Source of the DNA: an uncultured Bacteroidales bacterium
Lineage (GTDB): Bacteria; Bacteroidota; Bacteroidia; Bacteroidales; UBA932
NCBI GenBank assembly: GCA_900317925.1
Contig: ONIQ01000013.1
Location: forward strand, 1 to 64,000
Reading direction: 5' to 3'
Length of the DNA stretch: 64,000 nucleotides
Shown piece after piece: positions 7,511 to 15,790 of this stretch. Both the position numbers and the translations under genes were made by a program. Under the pieces are notes generated by a model. That model was given only the letters and a program-made list of their open reading frames with translations, was not told where the DNA came from and ran no database searches. Every line of letters begins with the position of its first letter. Position 1 is the first letter of the stretch.

Positions 7511-8142
7511 TTCCCGTGATGTTCCTGTAGCCAGGCGGCCATGGCGCGCAGGGCCTTCCCCCTGTGCGAGATGGCGTTTTTTTCTTCTTCTGTGATTTCT
7601 GCCAGCGTGAGGGCACTCGTATTGGGAATCGCGCCGGGGAGTTCATCCGGGATAAAGACCGGGTCGTAGCCGAAACCGCCGCAGCCCGCTTTCGCGGTGG
7701 CGATGCGGCCTTCCAGCACGCCCTCGAATACGTGTGTCTGCCCGTCCAGCATGAGGGTGACCACGCTGCGGAAGCGGGCGCGGCGGTCGGTGCAGCCGGC
7801 CAATTCTTGCAGCAGCGTGTCCATATTCGCCTCAAAATCGTGGTCGCCGTTGCCGGCGCGGCCCCTTAAACTGGCATAGCGTGCCGTATAGACGCCCGGT
7901 GCCCCGCCCAGGGCATTGACCTCCAGACCGGTGTCGTCGGCGAAACATCCCGGCACTTCCTTTGCCCGGCTGTACAGGTATTCCGCTTTTTGTAACGAAT
8001 TCTCTTCCAGTGTGTTGCCCGTTTCGGGAATCTCCTCGGTGATTCCCATGGCGGCCGGCGTCACCAGCGTGAAGCCCTCGCCCAGAATCTCCTGCGCCTC
8101 GCGCAGTTTCCCCCGGTTGCCCGTTGCAAATATCAATTTCAT
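7507..8142 (-). CDS. rdgB: XTP/dITP diphosphatase (RdgB/HAM1)
   Basis: 211 residues. It starts with the family signature MKLIFATGNRGKLREAQ. FADDTGLEV with the catalytic acidic pair follows near residue 68, then the APGVYTARYA substrate loop, and GFGYDPVFIPDE towards the C-terminus. The enzyme hydrolyses non-canonical purine triphosphates (ITP, XTP and deoxy forms) to monophosphates and pyrophosphate, cleaning the nucleotide pool. It is the first gene of an rdgB-recO unit. It is divergent from the small lipoprotein gene, with a -7 box at 8175-8182. Confidence 0.93.
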   Translation of the reverse strand: MKLIFATGNRGKLREAQEILGEGFTLVTPAAMGITEEIPETGNTLEENSLQKAEYLYSRAKEVPGCFADDTGLEVNALGGAPGVYTARYASLRGRAGNGDHDFEANMDTLLQELAGCTDRRARFRSVVTLMLDGQTHVFEGVLEGRIATAKAGCGGFGYDPVFIPDELPGAIPNTSALTLAEITEEEKNAISHRGKALRAMAAWLQEHHGK

Positions 8143-8174
8143 CTATTGTTTCTTTTCTCTGTCTGCTTGTCCTG

Positions 8175-8212
8175 CAAAATTACGAAAATTCAGCATAAAA
8201 TTATTATTTTTG
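8175..8212. promoter_or_regulatory. divergent promoter boxes between rdgB and the small lipoprotein gene
   Basis: TAATTTTG on the minus strand (8175-8182) lies 32 nt before the rdgB ATG. TATTTTTG on the plus strand (8205-8212) lies 20 nt before the lipoprotein ATG. Both fit TAnnTTTG. No perfect -33 TTTG is seen for either. Confidence 0.5.
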
Positions 8213-8232
8213 CGGGACGAACAGAGGAGGAT

Positions 8233-8604
8233 ATGGGTAAGCGTGTTCTGGTTTTCCTGCTTGTATTGCTGGGTGCGTGCAATCCGGATGTATTTGTGGA
8301 GGATTTCCTCCCGGACATCCCGGAAGTGGTGTTCGTGGACGGCAAGGCGCACGTGGAAATTCCGGTAGACAACTTCGAGGTGGGGGTGGATTCGTATTCT
8401 TCAGAATCCCTTATGTTTGTTCAGTATGCCGTCCTGGCTTTTTCCAAAGACTATAAGTTCTCGGTAAGCTGGTCTTATCATGCGGTAGATATTGTGGTCT
8501 ATTACAATACAGGGAAGCCCATGCATCGGGAGCTTGTCATTAGAAAGAATGGGGTTGTAAAGACCATACCGTTCACCCTCCCCGTGGTGCCGGAATCAAA
8601 GTAA
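8233..8604 (+). CDS. small predicted lipoprotein of unknown function
   Basis: 123 residues from the ATG at 8233, preceded by a purine-rich GAGGAGGAT that acts as an unusually clear ribosome-binding site for this phylum. The signal peptide ends LGAC (Cys16). The mature part begins acidic (VEDFLPDIPEVVF) and is then beta-strand rich, ending in an Ig-like pattern (RKNGVVKTIPFTLP), which could be a small BACON- or Ig-like fold. I do not recognise a family. The PagL-like gene follows 4 nt after the stop, so they are probably an envelope pair. Confidence 0.7.
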   Translation: MGKRVLVFLLVLLGACNPDVFVEDFLPDIPEVVFVDGKAHVEIPVDNFEVGVDSYSSESLMFVQYAVLAFSKDYKFSVSWSYHAVDIVVYYNTGKPMHRELVIRKNGVVKTIPFTLPVVPESK

Positions 8605-8608
8605 TGTG

Positions 8609-9787
8609 ATGCGGATTCGGCTGATAATCATAGTTTTGTCTCTTTCGATGGGTATCCTCCCGCTCACGGCGACCGAGGCGGATACCTCCTCAAAGGCACT
8701 CTCGCTGCTACCGGTGGCTGGGTGGCAGACGCGGCATTCGGGGGTCTTTTGCGGGAGCGATTTTCCTTCCAACCAGTTGCTGTCCGCACACGCCCGGGTG
8801 GGATTCCGTTTCTCGCCGGAAACGAAGATGGGCGCGCTGAACCCCTATGCGATACAGGGTATCGGGGTGGCCGTGAATACGTTTTTCAACGGGAAAGAGG
8901 TGGGAACCCCCATCGCCTTTTACGTTTTCCAATCGGCCCGTATCGCCGCGCTGACGGAGCGGGTGAGCCTGGATTACGAGTGGAACTTCGGCCTTTCGGG
9001 CGGATGGAAGCCCTACGACCGCCAGACGAATCCGGCGAATACGACCGTCGGCTCACCGTGGAATGCCTATATCAACCTGGGCCTGTATCTGAACTGGGAT
9101 CTGAATCCCGGGCTAACCCTGCAGACGGGGGCGGTCTTTAGCCATTTTTCCAACGGTAACACCCGCTATCCCAACGGCGGCGTGAATGCGGCGGGCCTCT
9201 CGGTGGGCCTTCTGTGGGATTTGCAGCACGCCCAGGACCCGGCTGCCGTGCGTCGCGCCCGCGAGCTTGCCGATCATTCGGAGCCCTTCCGCCGCCATCT
9301 TACCTGGGACCTTGTCCTATACGGCGCGGTGCGGAAAAAAGGCATTATGATCAATGATGAGGATGCCCTGCTGGTCCCCGGCTCCTTTGGCATTGCGGGC
9401 TTGAATATCAATCCGTTATATCATGTAAACCGGCATTTTGCAGCGGGTCTTTCGCTGGATGCCCAGTACGACGAAAGCGCCAATATCCAGGACCATATCG
9501 CCGGCACCAATCTGTACACAAAGGAAATTGTTTTCTTCCGGCCGCCTTTTAAAGAGCAGTTCTCGGTGGGCGTTTCTGTCCGCGCGGAATTGTCGATGCC
9601 CATTTTCTCCATCAATGCCGGCATCGGTCGGAATATCTATTGCAGCGGCCGGGACACGGATTCGTTTTATCAGATCCTGGCGCTGAAGGCGCATGTGTCG
9701 CGCCACTTTTTCCTGCATATCGGATATCAGGTTTTCCGTTTCAAGAACCCGAATAACCTGATGTTGGGTATCGGCGCCCGGTTCTAG
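8609..9787 (+). CDS. PagL-like lipid A 3-O-deacylase / acyloxyacyl hydrolase family outer-membrane protein
   Basis: 392 residues from the ATG at 8609 (a GTG one codon earlier is possible). The signal peptide is about 22 residues. The H-F-S-N sequence at 179-182 (His179, Ser181), followed by G-N-x-x-x-P-N-x-G-x-N, is the catalytic signature of lipid A deacylase PagL. Such enzymes sit in the outer-membrane barrel and remove the 3-O-linked acyl chain from lipid A. Length is about twice that of Proteobacterial PagL. The second half (about 215-392) is further barrel-like sequence, as in other Bacteroidota versions. Enzyme activity is an inference from the motif. Confidence 0.75.
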   Translation: MRIRLIIIVLSLSMGILPLTATEADTSSKALSLLPVAGWQTRHSGVFCGSDFPSNQLLSAHARVGFRFSPETKMGALNPYAIQGIGVAVNTFFNGKEVGTPIAFYVFQSARIAALTERVSLDYEWNFGLSGGWKPYDRQTNPANTTVGSPWNAYINLGLYLNWDLNPGLTLQTGAVFSHFSNGNTRYPNGGVNAAGLSVGLLWDLQHAQDPAAVRRARELADHSEPFRRHLTWDLVLYGAVRKKGIMINDEDALLVPGSFGIAGLNINPLYHVNRHFAAGLSLDAQYDESANIQDHIAGTNLYTKEIVFFRPPFKEQFSVGVSVRAELSMPIFSINAGIGRNIYCSGRDTDSFYQILALKAHVSRHFFLHIGYQVFRFKNPNNLMLGIGARF

Positions 9788-9799
9788 CGGCGCGCAGGG

Positions 9800-11095
9800 C
9801 TAACTCTCCACCCACAGATAGACCTTGTCGCCCCGGCGGATGATTCCGTCCCCGGAGCCCCCGGCGTTGCCGTTTTCTCCGGAACCCCCGGCGTTGCCAT
9901 CGGACCGTACCGGGATGGAGCAAATGTCTCCCCGGACGGCCTGGGGGACCGGTGCCAGATCCAGCCGGATTTCCTCCACACGCGTTTCCACCACGCCGGT
10001 GGTGGGCCCCATGAACAGAATCTCATCGCCCACGTGCAGGGTGGCCGATTCTACGGTGATTTCGGCCACGCCCAGCTTGCTGTACCAGTTGGTCACTTTC
10101 CCGCAATACTCCTTGTGACGGCGGGCCTGGCTGCCATAGACCGCGCTCCATTCGCCCAGCGGCGCGCCCTGGTAATAGCCGTCCCAGAAGCCCCGGTTGA
10201 ACACATCGGCCAGTTCCTCTTTGAGCGCCGCGCCCAGCTCTGCGGTGAAGGTCCCGTCCGCGACGGCATCGGCCGCCCGCCGGTAGCACTGCGTGGTGCG
10301 TTTTACGTATTCCGGATTCCGCGCACGCCCCTCAATTTTGAATACGCGCACGCCGGCAGCGGCTAGCTTGTCCAGGAACTCGATGGTACAGAGGTCTTTG
10401 GGAGACATGATATACTTGTTGTCCACTTCCAGTTGCGTGCCGGTCTCCAGGTCGGTTACCCGGTAGCCCCGGCGGCAGAGCTGGTAGCATCCGCCCCGGT
10501 TGGCCGAGGTTCCGTAGGTGTGCAGGCTCAGGTAGCATTTGCCCGAGATGGCCATGCACAGGGCTCCGTGGACGAACATTTCCAGGCGGACCGGCCGGCC
10601 GGAGGGTCCGCAGATGCCTTCTTGCAGGACGGCTTCGTGGATGGCCGCCACCTGCTCCAACTTCAGTTCGCGCGCCAACACGGCAACCTCGGCAAATTGC
10701 GCATAGAACCGAAGCGCCTCTATGTTGCTGATATTCAATTGGGTGGACAGATGTACCTCCAATCCTCGGGCGCGGCAGGCCTGCACCACCGCCAGGTCCG
10801 ATGCGATGACGGCATCCACCCCGCAGCGGGCGGCATCGTCCAGCACCGCCTGCATCGGCCCGATTTCCTCGTCATAAATGACGATGTTGAGGGTCAGGTA
10901 GGCCCGCACCCCGGCTTCGTGACAGATGCGCACGACCGCCGGAAGGTCCTCCTGCGCGAAATTGTTGGCGGAATGGGACCGCATGTTCAGGTGTCCGACC
11001 CCGAAATAGACGGCGTCGGCGCCTCCCTGTATGGCCGCGCGCAGGCATTCGAAATTGCCCGCCGGCGCCATCACTTCCAGTTCCTTCCGCTCCAT
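9800..11095 (-). CDS. U32 family peptidase (tRNA hydroxylation-type, TrhP/YegQ-like)
   Basis: 431 residues. It begins LEVMAPAGNFECLRAAIQGGADAVYFG, the usual U32 start. The central block with FVHGALCMAISGKCYLS and the following G-G-C-x-x-x-C-R carries the conserved cysteines and the U32 signature. In E. coli, YegQ (TrhP) takes part in 5-hydroxyuridine formation on tRNA; peptidase activity is proven only for some relatives. Near the C-terminus a short Gly/Asn repeat (G-N-A-G-G-S-G-x-x, two 9-residue units) is inserted, encoded by a 27-nt direct repeat. It is the last gene of the uvrA-led operon, 3 nt after the prenyl synthase, and convergent with the PagL-like gene. Confidence 0.85.
   Translation of the reverse strand: MERKELEVMAPAGNFECLRAAIQGGADAVYFGVGHLNMRSHSANNFAQEDLPAVVRICHEAGVRAYLTLNIVIYDEEIGPMQAVLDDAARCGVDAVIASDLAVVQACRARGLEVHLSTQLNISNIEALRFYAQFAEVAVLARELKLEQVAAIHEAVLQEGICGPSGRPVRLEMFVHGALCMAISGKCYLSLHTYGTSANRGGCYQLCRRGYRVTDLETGTQLEVDNKYIMSPKDLCTIEFLDKLAAAGVRVFKIEGRARNPEYVKRTTQCYRRAADAVADGTFTAELGAALKEELADVFNRGFWDGYYQGAPLGEWSAVYGSQARRHKEYCGKVTNWYSKLGVAEITVESATLHVGDEILFMGPTTGVVETRVEEIRLDLAPVPQAVRGDICSIPVRSDGNAGGSGENGNAGGSGDGIIRRGDKVYLWVES
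9852..9898 (-). repeat. 27-nt tandem repeat inside the U32 peptidase gene
   Basis: Positions 9852-9871 and 9879-9898 are 20-nt copies with one mismatch, at a 27-nt period, so they add two near-identical 9-residue units to the protein without shifting the frame. Simple repeat expansion is the likeliest origin. Confidence 0.7.
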
Positions 11096-11098
11096 GGA

Positions 11099-12079
11099 TT
11101 ATTTCGTACGTCCCACCAGTTTGTCGGCAAAGCGGCGAAGCTGCTCGTAACGGATTCCGTTACAAATCTTTGCCGCATGTTCCAGCGCCAGGTTGTTCAG
11201 GCGGAGGATTTCGTATTTGGCGTCTTCGTCCACGCTCAGGTCGGTATAGATATCCTTGACGGTGGCAATCTTCATGACGCGTTCCACCTCGGTTTCCGCC
11301 GGCATGGCCAGGGCTTCCAGCAGTTCTTCGCGGGCTTCTCCGGCCTTTTCCAGCGCATGCGTCGTAAGCCAGCATTTTTTGTTGTTCACGATATCTCCGC
11401 CGATGGGTTTGCCGAATACGGCCTCGTCGCCGAAGGCATCCAGGTAGTCGTCCGCCACTTGGAAGGCCAGGCCCAGGTTATATCCGTAGGCGTACAATTC
11501 CTCGCATTCGGTCTCGGATGCGCCGGCAATCAGGGCGCCCATCTTGGCCGCGCAGGCAATCAGCACGCCGGTTTTCAGGCCGATCATCTGCATGTATTCG
11601 TCCATGGGAACATCGGTCCGGCTTTCGAAATCCATGTCCAGCTGCTGGCCGTCGCACACCTGGGCGGCGGTATCGCTGAAGAGCTTCAGCACCTGCGGGA
11701 GCACGTTTGCGGGCGCGCAAGCGATTCTTTTATAGGCATCGATGTTCATCACGTCACCCGACAGGATGGCGGTATCCTCGTTCCACTTTTTCCACACCGT
11801 GGGCACGCCGCGCCGCAGGGGAGAACGGTCCATGATGTCATCGTGGATGAGGGTGAAACTGTGGAAAACCTCCAGTGCGGCCGCCGGTTGCAGAATGCTC
11901 GGGTCGAAGGTGTCCTTGTACAGGCCGAACGTGGTGAGGCATAGCCGCGGACGGATGCGTTTGCCGCCGATGGCAATCATGTACCGCAGCGGGTCGTATA
12001 ATCCCACCGGTTCCTTCGTGAATTCAATCTTGTCAAACAGCTCCTTCAGAGCCTGTTCAATGTGTATTTCAGTAATCAT
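11099..12079 (-). CDS. polyprenyl (isoprenyl) diphosphate synthase
   Basis: 326 residues, full length for the family. GGKRIRPRL (near 38-46) binds isopentenyl diphosphate. The first aspartate-rich motif is D-D-I-M-D at 80-84, and the second, Q-V-A-D-D-Y-L-D, lies near residue 209. These bind magnesium and the allylic diphosphate. The enzyme condenses IPP units head to tail into C15-C20 or longer chains for quinones or undecaprenyl carriers. Chain length cannot be fixed from sequence. It lies 17 nt downstream of malQ and 3 nt upstream of the U32 gene. dxs, at 61848-63725, makes its precursors. Confidence 0.88.
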   Translation of the reverse strand: MITEIHIEQALKELFDKIEFTKEPVGLYDPLRYMIAIGGKRIRPRLCLTTFGLYKDTFDPSILQPAAALEVFHSFTLIHDDIMDRSPLRRGVPTVWKKWNEDTAILSGDVMNIDAYKRIACAPANVLPQVLKLFSDTAAQVCDGQQLDMDFESRTDVPMDEYMQMIGLKTGVLIACAAKMGALIAGASETECEELYAYGYNLGLAFQVADDYLDAFGDEAVFGKPIGGDIVNNKKCWLTTHALEKAGEAREELLEALAMPAETEVERVMKIATVKDIYTDLSVDEDAKYEILRLNNLALEHAAKICNGIRYEQLRRFADKLVGRTK

Positions 12080-12096
12080 ATATACTTAAATATCAA

Positions 12097-14064
12097 TCAT
12101 TCTTTTGTGTAAAGCCGTCCGCTCTCCGCCAGCAGTTCCCGGAGGGTCGAATGGAACGCTGCGGTCGCAGAAGGGTAAGAGAGGACGGAAAGGTCCAGGT
12201 GCAGCCGCCAGCGCCAGTGGTGATGCGGGTCGGCCGGTTCGTTGATCCGCTCGTTCCGGTCCGGATTCCGCAGCTCCCCGCTCAGCGCCAGCCAGTCCTG
12301 GATGGGGAAAATGGCCAGCATGGAAGGGTAGGCCAGCACCTCGGCCAGCATGTCGCGCACGGTTTCGGGCGAGGGATCCTCGGGGCAGGACATCCGCAGG
12401 GTGGCGGTGTCGTGGCTGGAGGTGGCGCAGACGCTCAAGGTGCGGGTGGGACCGTCGTAGCCGCGCATCTTCAGGGAGAGGATTTTCTCGTGCTCCATCA
12501 CGCCGGGCAGGCAGTCTGGCACCATCCCCAGGTCTTCGCCGCAGGCCAGCATCCCCGTCGCACCCAGCAGTTCGGGGAGTTTCTTTTCGGCATTCCGATA
12601 CCAGAACGCGTCGTGCCGATGATAGAAAAAGTCCACGTACAGTTCGTCGAAACGGCGGCGGAGGTCCTCCGGAAGGCTTCGGTATGCCTCCGTCTCCCGC
12701 GCGCCGATAAACGGGTGATACCATCCCGCCCGGTGCGGATCTTCCAGGAACAGGCCGGCCTCCGGCTTGCCGGCAGCGACGGCCTGGACACCCTCGTCGC
12801 AGGGAACTGGGGAAAACGCTCCTCGGCAGCACCGGATAAACCGGCCAAAGCCAAGGCCGTCCAGTTCTTCGGCGCTATACGGCAGGGCGGGGTTGAAATG
12901 CCCCATCAGGCCGCTCCGACAGGAAAGGGGAATCTCCCAGATGCGGAACCAGCCGATGATGTGGTCTATGCGGAAGGCATCGAAATACCGGCTCATGACG
13001 CGCAGGCGGCTCTTCCACCAGGCGTACCCGTCGGCCTCCATGGCCTCCCAGTTATAGGTGGGGAAGCCCCAGTTCTGGCCGTCGGCGCTGAAATAATCGG
13101 GCGGAGCCCCGGCCGAGCAGTCCAGGTTGAATAGCTCCGGATGGAAATGGGCCTCGGCGCTGTCGGCACTCACGCCAATGGGCAGGTCGCCTTTGAAATA
13201 GACCCCGTGGGCACGTGCATAACGTACCTCTTCGCTCAATTGCTTATCCAGATGGTACTGCATCCAGACGTAGTATTCGGGCTCCAGACCGTCGCGATGG
13301 GCGCAGAATGCCGCATACTCGTCCAGCCAGAAGGCGTTTTCGGTGGCAAACTTCCGGCAGGCCGCTCCGGCCAGGTCCCGGGCACCACGGGCCAGGTAGG
13401 CCTTGCGGATCCAGGCCATCTTGGCCTTGGCCACACGCGGCCAGTCAATCTCCGGGAGGGCGTTCAGGGCCGTTTGCTCGGCGGTGAAAGCGGCACTCTT
13501 GCGGATGCCCAGGTCCTGCAGGCGCAGGTACAGGGGGTGCAGCGCAAAGGACGAGATGGGACTGTACGGGTAGGAATCCTCCCATTCGCCGCGGCGGGTG
13601 GTATCGTTCACCGGAAGCAGCTGGATGATGCATTGGCCGGTAGCCACCGCCCAATCGACCAGCGGCCGCAGGTCGCGGAAATCGCCCATCCCGAAATCGT
13701 CGGCGGTGCGCAGCGAGAAAACGGGTACGGCGGTACCGGCTCCGCGGAATCCCGGGCGGTCGAACAGGTCGGCCTGATGCGCTCGCGGGAAGGGACAGCC
13801 GGCAATGGGACAGTCTATCCAGGCGTCGTCGCACCGGTGTCCGGCGGGAATGCGGGAGCGATGGTGATGCTGCCATTCCGTCCGCCAGACCAGACCGTCG
13901 CGCAGGACCACGTAGGTGTAGTCTTTCAGGGCTTCGGCCGGGCAGTCCGGTATCGAAACGGACCAGATGCCGCCATCCTGCCATGCCATCGGGTACTTCC
14001 GCCCTTCCAGCACCACCGCCAGGCTCTCGCCCCATTCCGTCATATATTGAATGCGAAAATCCAT
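12097..14064 (-). CDS. malQ: 4-alpha-glucanotransferase (MalQ, GH77)
   Basis: 655 residues from the ATG at 14064. That start, 1 nt after the stop of the kinase gene, begins at MDFRIQY, where homologous sequence starts; an in-frame extension upstream lies inside the kinase gene. Residues about 1-75 are a short CBM20-like beta domain. The GH77 barrel follows, with PVFSLRTADDFGMGDF, FRIDHIIGW (nucleophile Asp, near residue 365), CGEDLGMVP (acid/base) and SSHDTATLR (third carboxylate). It transfers maltodextrin segments between glucans during starch, maltose or glycogen use. Other Bacteroidota copies known to me are nearer 890 residues with two N-terminal binding domains, so this is a shorter form. 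Confidence 0.9.
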   Translation of the reverse strand: MDFRIQYMTEWGESLAVVLEGRKYPMAWQDGGIWSVSIPDCPAEALKDYTYVVLRDGLVWRTEWQHHHRSRIPAGHRCDDAWIDCPIAGCPFPRAHQADLFDRPGFRGAGTAVPVFSLRTADDFGMGDFRDLRPLVDWAVATGQCIIQLLPVNDTTRRGEWEDSYPYSPISSFALHPLYLRLQDLGIRKSAAFTAEQTALNALPEIDWPRVAKAKMAWIRKAYLARGARDLAGAACRKFATENAFWLDEYAAFCAHRDGLEPEYYVWMQYHLDKQLSEEVRYARAHGVYFKGDLPIGVSADSAEAHFHPELFNLDCSAGAPPDYFSADGQNWGFPTYNWEAMEADGYAWWKSRLRVMSRYFDAFRIDHIIGWFRIWEIPLSCRSGLMGHFNPALPYSAEELDGLGFGRFIRCCRGAFSPVPCDEGVQAVAAGKPEAGLFLEDPHRAGWYHPFIGARETEAYRSLPEDLRRRFDELYVDFFYHRHDAFWYRNAEKKLPELLGATGMLACGEDLGMVPDCLPGVMEHEKILSLKMRGYDGPTRTLSVCATSSHDTATLRMSCPEDPSPETVRDMLAEVLAYPSMLAIFPIQDWLALSGELRNPDRNERINEPADPHHHWRWRLHLDLSVLSYPSATAAFHSTLRELLAESGRLYTKE

Positions 14065-14065
14065 A

Positions 14066-15787
14066 TTATAGCGTTTGTCCTCCGATAAACTCGCGCATGA
14101 TGGAAGTGGGCGGAATGGCCTCGATTTCAGAGGGTTGCAGGGCAACGATATAGTCCAGGAACTTCAACAGGCGGATGGCCTCGCCATAGGCGGGCGACGA
14201 AGGCAGGATGCGGCGCAGCAGCGGTTCCGCATAATACTTCAGCATGGGCAGTTCGAACAACAGGGCCGAATTGAAAATGGCATCGGCATTCTCCTGGAAC
14301 GGGAAAATGTTGCGAGCCTCGCCACGGCGCACGCTGTGCCAGCGGAGGAGGGTATCCTCGGGGGTGATGCCCCGTACGCGGTTGTCGCGGACAATCCGGC
14401 GGAGCAGGCGGTTGTCCGAGGTGGAAATATTGTTGTTCTCGTCGATGTTCAGCGAGGTGAGGGCCGATGCATAAACCCGGAAAACACGGCTCTGGTCCAC
14501 TTCGGAAACCATTTCCGGATTCAGGGCATGGATGCCCTCCATGATGAGGATATCCCGTTCGCCCAGGTGCATGCGGCTCCCCGTATGGGTCCGTCGGCCG
14601 GCTTTGAAATCGAATTTGGGAATTTCCACTTCCTTGCCCGCCAGCAGGTCGTTGATCTGTTGGTTCAGGAAGGGAAGGTCCATGGCGTAGAGCGATTCAA
14701 AGTCGTATTCCCCGTCTTCGTCTTTGGGCGTATCCTCCCGGTTCAGGAAGTAGTTGTCCAGCTCGATCACCTTGGGATTCAGGCCCAGGATGCGGCATTG
14801 GTTGGCGAGCCGCAGCGACGACGAGGTCTTGCCGCTGGACGAAGGGCCGGCAATGAAGACCACCTTCACTTCGCTGCGCCGGGCGTAGATCTGGTCGGCG
14901 ATGGCGGCATATTTCCGTTCATGCAGGCACTCGGACAGGTTGATGATGCGGATGGCGTTCCCTTTCAGGATTTGCTCGTTCAGCGTACCGATGCCCACGA
15001 CGCCCATCACGTCGCACCAGTGGGAATACTCCTCCAGGGTGGCGGCAATTTTCGATTGACGCCGCATCGGTATAACCTTGTTGAAGTTGTTGAGGGAGGG
15101 GAGTTGCAGGACAAAACCCTTCGAGAAGGCGCTCAGGTCGAATTTGGTCAATACGCCCGTGGAGGGGACGAGCGGTCCGTGGAAGGTGTCCGACTGGCCG
15201 TCCAGGTGATAGATGCTGCACGTGAAGCGGCCCAGGGAACGCTGGAGCTCGGCCTTGAAAGGCTGCATGTTGTCGAGGAAGATTTTCTCTGCGTCCACGG
15301 CCCGGATTTTCTCCTTGGTGAAGGGGAGGTCCCGGTCGATGATTTCCTGCATCTTCTCCTTGAGGCGGTCCACGTCGTCATCCGTAAGGAAATAGTTGGG
15401 ATGATGGCCGTCTTCTCCCGGCGTGCTGTCCTTCAGTTCGCAGTAGATGCCGCTGGGAAGGGCGTGGTCGGCAAAGAACATCTTGTCCGGAAAAACGGCC
15501 CGTACGGCGTTCTGGAGCACAAAGCACAGGGAACGGATGTAGCAGCGGCGCCCCTCTTCGTGGGAGTAGCTGATGAATTCCACCGTCCGCGGGAAAATGA
15601 CCGGATAATCCAGTTCTTTCAGTTTGTGGTCCACCATGGCCGCCAGCACCGGCAGTTGTGCACCGGTCTTGGGCTCTTCCAGGGTGGTCACCCCGATGCT
15701 CCGGGATAATGCTTCCAGGGTAGTTCCCGCTTCTACGGAGTACGTCTGTCCGTTGTTGACGCAGGTGATTTGGATTTTCGTCTTCAT
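14066..15787 (-). CDS. TGS-domain nucleoside (uridine) kinase
   Basis: 573 residues. Residues 1-65 are a TGS-like domain. Residues about 70-230 resemble the editing-like domain of threonyl-tRNA synthetase (SYSHEEGRRCYIRSLCF). The C-terminal half is a phosphoribulokinase/uridine kinase P-loop domain with GPSSSGKTSSS near residue 320. This is the usual architecture of Bacteroidota and Clostridia proteins annotated as nucleoside or uridine kinase. The likely reaction is ATP-dependent phosphorylation of a nucleoside, not directly shown for this type to my knowledge. It sits between uvrA (3-nt gap) and malQ (1-nt gap). Confidence 0.83.
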   Translation of the reverse strand: MKTKIQITCVNNGQTYSVEAGTTLEALSRSIGVTTLEEPKTGAQLPVLAAMVDHKLKELDYPVIFPRTVEFISYSHEEGRRCYIRSLCFVLQNAVRAVFPDKMFFADHALPSGIYCELKDSTPGEDGHHPNYFLTDDDVDRLKEKMQEIIDRDLPFTKEKIRAVDAEKIFLDNMQPFKAELQRSLGRFTCSIYHLDGQSDTFHGPLVPSTGVLTKFDLSAFSKGFVLQLPSLNNFNKVIPMRRQSKIAATLEEYSHWCDVMGVVGIGTLNEQILKGNAIRIINLSECLHERKYAAIADQIYARRSEVKVVFIAGPSSSGKTSSSLRLANQCRILGLNPKVIELDNYFLNREDTPKDEDGEYDFESLYAMDLPFLNQQINDLLAGKEVEIPKFDFKAGRRTHTGSRMHLGERDILIMEGIHALNPEMVSEVDQSRVFRVYASALTSLNIDENNNISTSDNRLLRRIVRDNRVRGITPEDTLLRWHSVRRGEARNIFPFQENADAIFNSALLFELPMLKYYAEPLLRRILPSSPAYGEAIRLLKFLDYIVALQPSEIEAIPPTSIMREFIGGQTL

Positions 15788-15790
15788 ACG

